Of a stretch of DNA of 64,000 nt, positions 56,737 through 64,000 are shown piece after piece. Where the stretch lies: the NCBI GenBank assembly GCA_003290165.1, contig QNQO01001817.1:62001-126000 (forward strand), in the 5' to 3' direction. Positions within the stretch are counted from its first letter, which is position 1. Each line of letters begins with the position of its first letter. The stretch comes from Berberis thunbergii. Its lineage: Eukaryota > Streptophyta > Magnoliopsida > Ranunculales > Berberidaceae. The position numbers and the translations under genes were made by a program. Under the pieces are notes generated by a model. The model was not told the DNA's origin. It saw only the letters and a program-made list of their open reading frames with translations, and searched no databases.

Positions 56737-57258
56737 TAGGGGTGGGCAATGTCGGTTCGGTTCAGTTTTGAGCTCCAAACCGATTTCGAACCGATTTCAT
56801 TCGGTTTGCCCAAAACCCAAACCGAAACCGAATTTTGTATTTGTAAATCGATGAATTCGGTTGAACCGAATTTCTGATCGATTCGGTTGGGTCGAAATTT
56901 CATGCTCAAGCATTTGAAAAACTTTCATTAAAACATGTCCAATTTTTTTACAGGGCCAATTTTTTGACAGACCCAATTTTCCAAAATTAAAAACTTTGAG
57001 AGAATGTGGTGATTCAGTGCAACAGAGTATACTGCAGTGCATTTGTTGCACTAATTAGGTATTGACACCTACATGTTATTTAGTTATTTATATATATTTA
57101 ATTAATTGGTCGGTTCGGTTATAAATCGGTCGGTTCAAAACCGTAAACCGATTTCGAACCGTTTATAATCGGTTCAGCTCGGTTTAAATTATTTTCTTTC
57201 TACTCATATTTCGGTTCGGTCGGTTAACCGAATTTAAATCGATTTTTGCCCACCCCTA
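56737..57258. mobile_element. Nested hAT-type MITE inside hAT copy 3
   Basis: 522 bp starting TAGGGGTGGGCAA and ending TTGCCCACCCCTA, flanked by perfect 8-bp duplications ttttttag (56729-56736 and 57259-57266). The uninterrupted site is seen in copy 2 near 20635 (gattttttagaacgcc). The subterminal parts are dense in cggttcggtt/aaccgaa motifs, likely transposase-binding repeats. No coding region. Confidence 0.92.
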
Positions 57259-57507
57259 TTTTTTAGAACGCCTCCCCGAAAAAATTGGGCTTTTGACTTG
57301 ATAAAATTACATGGGCTTGGGCTTGCTACAGTAACCGGGATGGACTGAATGGTCCGGGACAAAATTTGTGAAAACAGATTCCGTCCTGGTTCAAACTGGT
57401 CCGGTATCGGGACCGGGATAAAAACAACATAAACCGATTCATCCCAGTTTGAACCGGTTCAGAACCATATCAGTCCGGGTCGGGACTGGGATTCTTGCCC
57501 ACCCCTA

Positions 57508-58035
57508 CATACCAATGCTTCAATTCCACTATGAAGGTCATATCATCACTTCAAAACCAGCCCAAGTAACCATACTCTCTCATTTAAAACAAATTTTTCA
57601 TCTTTTCCCTCATTTGGTAAAATCACAATCTCAAAAACTATATTCTCATTAACAATGGCAGAAAAAAAAAAAAAAAAAAAACTAGGCATTTGAATATTTC
57701 ATATTTATTGATGGAGGGTTTGATTCTTACTTCATTATAAAAAAAGGCTCGATTCTTAGTAAAAAATAGTACTTATCTTGCAGTATGCAAAGGTGACGGG
57801 CAAATATTTTGGACCAGCATGATGGATGTATGCAAAGTTAATTATTTTGGCGACCAGTTTTATTGCTGAACTTATAGCAATTTTGAACGCCAAAGATGGA
57901 GTTTCAACTATGGAAGGACCAAGTTTTTAGTTAAATCAAATTCAATGGACGTGGTACAAGCTTTGAATGGATGGATGAATCACTTGAGTTGGAGATACAA
58001 AAAATTGTTCGTGTGGCTAGAGTGAACAATTCAAA
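57508..58035 (+). pseudogene. Flank of hAT copy 3 with RNase H-like remnant
   Basis: Counterpart of 20880-21415. It contains the same broken RVT_3-type RNase H scraps (…AILNAKDGVSTMEG, then SMDVVQALNG). No product is expected. Confidence 0.4.
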
Positions 58036-58096
58036 TAATAATAATAATAATGGATGAATTAATAATAATGATAATAACAATAATAACAATAACAAT

Positions 58097-58135
<39 letters not shown>

Positions 58136-58155
58136 AATAATAATAATAATAATAA
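58036..58155. repeat. (AAT/AAC)n microsatellite
   Basis: About 120 bases of mixed aat and aac triplets, pure aac in the middle. It is homologous in position to 21419-21510, where only aat is present. Confidence 0.95.
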
Positions 58156-58969
58156 AGTTCCCTTAATGTATTTTTCTTCAAGACACTATGGTTCTTTTCT
58201 CTTCGCTTAATGTATTTTTTTCAAGACAATATGATTCTTTTCTCTTTCTCTTTTTCTTCATTATTTGCCAAACTGCCTAATATAATCCATCAATACCCAA
58301 CCAAACAAGAAACGAATATGTTTTTGGTGAGAAAGAAAGCAAAGATGAAAAACAGACACGAGCATTGCATATCATTTCAAGATTGATTCATTGGCATGGA
58401 AGAAAACATAGGTTTTTTGTTTTGTTTTTTTTCATATTTAGAAAAATAAAGTGAATGCAAGGGATGGTTTTAATCACCGTGCGGTAGTGCCACTGCATGA
58501 GTCTTAGTGACTTCTAATGATAATAATAATAATAACAATAAACAAACAACACCCTTCTCAGGGAAGCTCTAAAACACTCACCACATGCTAGGTTTGGATC
58601 TTGGTAACATTTTTACACCATAAACTGATAAATATGCCGCTGATTGGGTTCGAACTCATAATTTAGTGGTTCCATCCGCCAAACTCTAACCATTGAGTTG
58701 TCATACTATTGGCTTCTATGCATCATATTCACACATACCTAAACACATATTTCGAGGACGGTCCCAAAATGAGCTACAATTTTAACATGTTGCTGCTTCT
58801 AATGTTTATTTGTAATTTTCTTCATAATTTCAACTCCTTGCTACCCTCTAGGAATCAAAAACATGAAATTATCAAATGATGTCTTAATGGGTACGTTCTC
58901 AAGGACTCCAAACCCAAAGTCCCTTAAAAAAAATCCAAGAAAATGTTGTCAGCCACACAAGAAAATTTT
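58156..58969. other. Dispersed repeat and intergenic sequence
   Basis: It begins like 21511-21740. A further dispersed phrase lies at about 58430-58510, and 58855-58960 matches 7645-7750. No gene is seen. Confidence 0.4.
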
Positions 58970-59404
58970 TGATTGGTTGATTTGGAAAATTAACAAATAA
59001 ACGTAGGTGTCCCCGCGTTACACTAACCCAAAATACATCTGCGGCTGCTATCGTTGAAAATCAAAATGCGCATCTCCAGTAATAGGAACAGATCTCGAGA
59101 ATTCTCGAAAACACACAAAAAATAAAATTGGGCAGGAAAGTGGATATTGCGCCTCTTCTCTCTATTTCCCGCCAAAATGAAGAAGAACACACAAAAAAAC
59201 CTCTCTTCTCTCTCTCCTGTATCGATTTCAAAATTTCAAACAACATTCTTCTTCACTCAATCGATCTTCTTCTTCGAAATCTCAATTCGATTCCAAACTC
59301 TCTCTCTCCCCCCACTTGACAAGCCCTAATTTTGGCAGATCTGAACTTCGGAATGTCTCTCTAAACCCTAAAAAAACCAGCGGTTCAATCTGACTCATCC
59401 ATCC
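58970..59404 (+). promoter_or_regulatory. Promoter/5' UTR-like block in front of gene X copy B
   Basis: A shortened block R followed by an E2F-type site tttcccgccaaaa (59165-59177) and a TC-rich leader to the ATG at 59405. A second, reverse-strand E2F-like site is degraded (ttgggcaggaaag). The paired E2F-like sites are kept better in the block R copies at 10.9, 19.1 and 55.2 kb. Confidence 0.45.
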
Positions 59405-59841
59405 ATGTCTACAACACACCTCACAGACTTCGAACCTGTCACGGTGACCGAAGTCGAGAGAGACAAAGCTATTCTACTCAGTATCGGAAGACCGACTCGG
59501 AGTTCACAACTCGCTTCGCGATGCACTCTATTCGGTGCGACTACAAGAGTTGGTGGAGTTTCTGTGCTCCATTCCTGAGTCTCCACTACTTTTGAACGAC
59601 TATCAGTTCGTCAGCATTTCTTCATTCGATTGTGGTTTCTGTTCTTGGAGAGTTCGTTTCGAATGTGATTGATGATTACAAGCAGCCGCTTAGGGTTTCT
59701 AGGACGAACAACTGGTCGTGGAGGGATGTTGTGAAGATTTGTAGTAGAAAGCGGAAAGGGGAAAGTGATCACACACTTCCGACTGCGAAAAAGCGAGAGC
59801 TGGAGAAGGAAACTACTCAAACTCCTGCTTCTTCTAATCAG
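59405..59841 (+). pseudogene. First exon of unidentified gene X, copy B
   Basis: ATG at 59405 (MSTTHLTDFEPVTVTEVERD), then LASRCTLFGATTRV, then a stop near 59577. Compared with copy A there is a 15-bp in-frame deletion near 59471 and a one-base gain near 59545, which moves the conserved FLCSIPESPLLLN part into another frame. The end of the exon (NNWSWRDVVKICSRKRKGES ... KKRELEKETTQTPASS) is open in a third frame and stops at an intact donor, cag|gtatca. The basic KKR and KRKG stretches suggest a nuclear protein. As read it cannot encode the full exon, unless the true start and splicing differ from my reading. Confidence 0.45.
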
Positions 59842-60012
59842 GTATCATTCTTAATTTTGTTTCCAATTACTCAAATTAGTTGTTTCCTCATGTTATCTTG
59901 CTACGTTACAATCATAGAGAGACCGTTGAATCGTGTGTAATTGCATAGTTTCATAGATTTACGCTGTCAAAACCCCTCTGAATTGTAGGGATATACCTTG
60001 AATTGATGACGT

Positions 60013-60760
60013 GTCCAGGCTTGATTGTAACATGTGAATCGCCAAGTTTTTAACTAGTAATGAAGATATGTATGAGACATGTGAATAGCCAAGTATGCCA
60101 ATTGTTAGGGAAATAACGATATGTATGAGATATGTGAATTGCAAAGTATGCCAATTATGCCAATGGTGTTATGGCCTAGTGGTTAGGGCTTGTGGGTTTG
60201 TCCCCCAACGTCCTAGCTTCGAATCCCACCTGCGGCATGGTTACTTTCTAATAGGTGTTGACCTATAGGTCGCCCAGTTAATAGGTGTTGACCTATAGGT
60301 CGTCCAGGCTTGATTGTAACATGTGAATCGCCAAGTTTTTAACTAGTAATGAAGATATATATGAGACATGTGAATAGCCAAGTATGCCAATTACTAGGGA
60401 AATAATGTCAAAGTATGTCAATTACTAGAGAAAGACTGATATGTATGAGACATGCGAATTGCATAGTATGCCGATTAATAGGGAAATAATGATATGTGCG
60501 AGACATGCGAATTGCAAATATTCCAATTACTAGGGAAAGGGAATGAATGATATGTATGAGACATGCAAATTGCAAAGTATTCCAATTACTAGGGAAAGAA
60601 TGATATGATTGAGAATGCTAATTGGAAAGAATGATAATGTATGAGACATGCTAATTGCAAAGTATGGCAATTACTAGGGAAAAGAATGATATGTATGAGA
60701 CATGCAAATTGTGAAGTATGCCAATTACTTGGGAAAAAAATGATATGTTCGTATTCATAA
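60013..60760. repeat. Degenerate minisatellite, unit about 50-60 bp
   Basis: The phrase gatatgtatgagacatg, followed by caaagtatgccaattacta, recurs about nine times with variable spacing. A 100-bp stretch (tccaggcttgattgtaacat ...) at 60013 is repeated at 60302. The corresponding place in copy A (about 39960) has only one unit. Confidence 0.75.
60163..60310 (+). mobile_element. Possible tRNA-derived SINE
   Basis: It contains an A-box-like atggcctagtgg (60171-60182) and, 34 bases on, a B-box gcttcgaatcc (60216-60226), the internal RNA polymerase III promoter spacing of tRNAs. The ends do not pair as an acceptor stem, so it is not a tRNA gene. A 29-bp phrase, aataggtgttgacctatagg and on, is duplicated in tandem in its tail. 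Confidence 0.5.
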
Positions 60761-63154
60761 CTAGACTATGTAGCCAATATCCGTGGGGCTGCACGTGCAC
60801 GTATTATAAAAATAAAATTTGATATTCTCGTTGTTGGTCTCAAGTATAACTCTAGATCACTGGTCCTAGATACCCCTATCTATGTTAGGGCTTGATTAAA
60901 TTTGCAATGACAATGTATGACATTTGAAAAGCACATCTTTCACACACTTTCCTTATGCTTGTAGCCAAATGGTTTCAAGAGGAATGGAAGCTTGCCGCTA
61001 CAAGGCTTTCAAGAAATATCTTTATCTTAAAATATTAGAAAATGATTGTTTTCCTTCTGCTTGCTACTTCAACCAAGAGTTAAGAAGAAGAAAAAAGGAT
61101 GAAAAAAATATAAAAGAAAAGGCAATAAAAGAAAACACTTGATCAAGAGGAAGAAGAAGGTTATTGCTGGCTTCATTATTGCCCAATAATTGAAACACAC
61201 CAAATTCAAGGCAGCCTCACCTCTATAGTCGAGCACTTTAAGCCTTTAACAAAGCTAAAGTAAGTTTCACAAATCAATCTGGGTTGTTGCAGTTCACATT
61301 ATAATAGTGTAGATTATGTAATAGTATTGCTAGCATAAAGTTATCATATTTTTCTGGTCTAAATGTATTTTTAGTTTTGCAACCCTGACAAGAGTGCGCT
61401 ACATTTCCCCTCATTCTCTCTCTGCCAAAATCCTTCCTTCATTGATTCCATTTTTCAAGTGGTACGGGGCCCTTTTATTTAGGGTACAATCAAGTCTCAC
61501 TTATATTGAGTGAAAATTACATTTGATAGTCATGAACTACAGTGTCGAGCTTTGGAATGTTTTATGTCATAAAATTTCCATTCTCCTCTTATGGTGAGGC
61601 ATTATGTTAATTTTGTTTTTATTCAAGTATTTAATTGTTTCATGTATTCAAAAGATGCATACCATTGAGATTTGTGCTACACTTCATGTTGTGTTATGCT
61701 TGTGGGCTGTGGTAATTCCTGCCACCTATATGGAGTAAAAGAGAGACAGAGATCTTTCCTACCTCTCACCATGTGTTTACTAAACTTATGCTAGTCTCTG
61801 ATATTGACCCCTATTGTCGTATCATTGTATTATGTCTTTCTTTAGTATAGGCAAAGTGCATCCTGCACATGACATACATCACTTATTAGCTATGTAACAT
61901 TGAAGCTCTAATTAAAAGAAAATAAAAAAATAACCCAGCTCTAATTATAAAAAAAATCCAATGTACATACGTTTTGGACACATATACTCGAATACTCACT
62001 CTAATGGACATGCTTAAATCCTATCTTGGTTGAGGCACTAAGAGAGGAGGGCGGTCTTGGGTAACTTGGGTTGGTCACCTAGGCCTTGCCCAAGACATTT
62101 GAAGCACAGAATTTTTTCGCATTTTATGCTCATATATCCCTTGAAAATTTATACGATATTAACTAATTTATACTCAAAATTTTAGTAAATAAAATAATTA
62201 AATAAAAAGCAAAGCTTGAGCATCAAATCAAATGATCAAACATGTTAAGTTCAAACTGTCCAATCAATCCTCCATAAGGACCATTACCTTTAATTCAACA
62301 ACCAACAATCTTAATCATGGCATCTTTAAAGCACACAATAAAAGTCCAATAATAAAGGACCAAAAACCAAAAGACCAATATTCATAATCAAGTAATCCAC
62401 ATGTTTTAGTATCTAAGTTCTAAAGATAACTAGCTAATTAACAAATCTAGCAAAAAACAGAATCTATTGTTGCTAGCCTGCTAAAGACTACGGTACTGAG
62501 AGCGAGGCTACAAAAGAGGAGAGACCTGCAACAAAAAAGAGAGATATGAACCGGGTGTAGTAGAGTGGAGGGAGATTGACAGAAGTTGCTATCTTGCTGG
62601 AGCCGAAAATTTTGGAACCCTTAGTTTCAAGCAGGTTGTTTGTGAACCAAAAGGAAAAAAACTTAAGTCATGTTGATTTATGTTCAACAGAGGTGAGCAC
62701 TTAAAGCATTGCCTTTGATAACACAATTCACAGGCTTGCCTAGGTTAGGTGGGGTGATGGAATTTTTCATGAGCTGGCCTTTGACAAAATACTAACATAA
62801 CTTAAATCATCATGTTTTTCACATATCTTTCAAAGCTTATCATGACTGGATACTATATTTATGAAGAAAATTTGATTTACAAGTAGAAGACCACTAACAC
62901 GTTGAAGTTTATGACCAGGTAAATAAAAAGAAACCAAAAAATTAGTTTTTCTATTACATGATTGTGTCTTTTTTGGTGATTTTTTTCCTGACGTGTTTTG
63001 GCACCTGTGTCAGACAACAACATTTGTACTCATCTCGCTGATAGTTACATATCTTAATTATTATCCTGTTAGAAGTTATAAATATACTATGATTTCGTGT
63101 GATTTCTGAGCTCTTAGTTGAGTTGTGAAGCTTCTGTTTGTATTTTGCATACAG

Positions 63155-64000
63155 GTACATGCCAATATTGCCAATGATGAAATCAGAAACATGAGTCTGC
63201 TGACCAGTGCCATTTCCACTATTAACCCTGACAGACAGATTTCAAGTCGAGAAGTATCATTAATTCCCTTGCTTCTTGAATCTAAAGATTTTACTCCAAG
63301 TAATGGATTGATAAACATTGAAGATGAAAATAAAGTCCCAGATGATATTGTGCATCCGAAGTTTCCTGGAAATGTAAATGAAGAACATCAACCTGGTACT
63401 ATTGGTACCAGTATAGACTTAAATCTTCCTGTACCTAGTGCTTCTGAGAGTGATTGTGAGTCAACTCTTCGAAATAAATTAGGAAGTTCTGTATTACACA
63501 AGGAAACTCCAAATGAAATGTGCTCAACTGCAATGACTTGTCAAAAAGCAGAAGTTCAAGATTGTTCTTCACCATTGAAGGCTAGTCCAAGTCTAAAAGA
63601 TCCTATCACAATGGATAATACTCATCAAATGCATCTGACAAAAACAAACTTGGGACTGCATCCGACAATAACTTTCTTGGAGCCGTCAAGTCCAATAAAT
63701 CACCATGAATAGATGACGACTTTGGGCAAAGACTTGAGAACTGCCGAGGTTGAAGGCCCTGCTGTTCTTCCTTCTGCCAAGCCCTCTACTTCCAAGAGGC
63801 GGCCAGAAAAATCCTCTACAAAGCCGAAGACATTGCACCAAACTTCTTCACCTTCAGGACAACGAGTTCCATCCAAATTGTTAGATAGTGGTAAGGCTGC
63901 TTCTCCTAAGAAAAATGAGGTTACTAAACATGATCAGAAATGGATATCCATCAAAGAGAAGTTAAAGCAGAAGGTTGTCATTACGAAAGAAAGCAAGCTA
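63155..64000 (+). pseudogene. Exon of an unidentified Ser/Lys-rich protein with one in-frame TAG, runs off the window
   Basis: A good acceptor (ttttgcatacag) precedes an exon opening in frame as VHANIANDEIRNMSLLTSAI. The frame runs 185 codons to a TAG at 63710-63712, then stays open in the same frame for the 96 codons left to the window end (MTTLGKDLRTAEVEGPAVLP ... KWISIKEKLKQKVV). The part after the TAG is Lys/Ser/Pro-rich and looks like continued coding sequence. A segment SIDLNLPVP resembles an EAR-type repression motif. Both parts look like a disordered nuclear protein. I do not know the family. It may belong to gene X copy B upstream. The TAG suggests either a pseudogene or a single-base change (for example from CAG). 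Confidence 0.5.

Larger units (their letters stand above)
55977..57507. mobile_element. hAT-type non-autonomous element carrying an OEP37-like exon, copy 3 (complete, with nested element)
   Basis: It starts TAGGGGTGGGCA and ends TGCCCACCCCTA, flanked by perfect 8-bp duplications cataccaa (55969-55976 and 57508-57515). Without the nested 530 bp at 56737-57266 it is the same size as copy 2. The duplications equal those of the other copies, so all three descend from one insertion followed by duplication of the host block. Confidence 0.9.
59842..63154. other. Intron-like region of gene X copy B with minisatellite and SINE-like insert
   Basis: Apart from the repeats listed separately, I see no firmly supported exon. 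A weak candidate is 60957-61142, where an acceptor-like cttgtag precedes a Lys/Glu-rich frame (RRRKKDEKNIKEKAIKENT). Bases 62955-63010 contain a scrap of the repeat at 50780 (gacgtgttttggc...). If the exon at 63155 belongs to the same gene, this is intron. Confidence 0.35.

Noticed and set aside
60163..60240. tRNA gene
   Set aside because: A- and B-box-like motifs are present, but the 5' and 3' ends do not form an acceptor stem and no anticodon arm can be drawn with confidence. A SINE head fits better.
60924..61142. Exon of gene X (Lys-rich 72-aa frame)
   Set aside because: An acceptor-like site exists but there is no clear donor and no recognisable protein. It is kept only as a weak candidate in the intron note.
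1..64000. A wholly new multi-gene system
   Set aside because: I looked for unexplained conserved coding frames on both strands. Beyond NLR, VAP, gene X and transposon-derived frames, none is supported. The unusual content lies in gene capture, hairpin and block-duplication structure.

Overview
The window is AT-rich nuclear DNA from a flowering plant, most likely a eudicot. The signs are RPM1/Rx-type NLR resistance genes, spliced exons of a VAP27-like gene, chromovirus-type Ty3/gypsy retrotransposons primed by initiator-Met tRNA, plant L1-type LINE debris, hAT-type DNA elements and long intergenic stretches. There are no bacterial signals and no operons.

The main theme is a convergent gene pair present three times. 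A VAP27-like gene (MSP domain, coiled coil, C-terminal anchor) on the + strand faces an NLR gene on the - strand. Unit 0 keeps only the last VAP exon (about 1452) plus an intact 906-aa NLR (2536-5256). Unit 1 has two damaged VAP exons (24233-24852) plus a broken NLR (25880-28503). Unit 2 has four VAP exons (41876-43434) plus an intact 905-aa NLR (46016-48733). The flanking non-coding sequence is shared as well, so these are segmental duplications. The intact NLRs are single-exon CC-NB-ARC-LRR genes that probably act as cytoplasmic immune receptors.

Between the units lie blocks of duplicated repeats. A roughly 190-bp satellite (8.7-9.6 kb, 17.6-17.8 kb, 49.8-50.0 kb, 51.3-52.0 kb) is followed by a promoter-like block. 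That block carries a LINE-derived retroinsertion in two copies and an empty site in the third. It is followed by an hAT-type element with 8-bp target duplications that has captured the first exon of a gene resembling chloroplast outer envelope protein OEP37. The third hAT copy contains a second, nested hAT MITE.

Three Ty3/gypsy elements are present. Two are half-elements of one family: 12.7-16.1 kb (+, 5' half, broken by LINE debris) and 52.3-54.9 kb (-, 3' half). The third is structurally complete (34113-39468) with near-identical LTRs and a perfect 5-bp target duplication, but its reading frames are broken. It sits inside the first exon of one copy of an unidentified gene. A second, uninterrupted copy of that exon lies at 59405-59841. 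The right edge (63155-64000) holds a long exon-like frame, open except for one in-frame TAG, that runs off the window. The only genes I would call intact are the two full-length NLRs.
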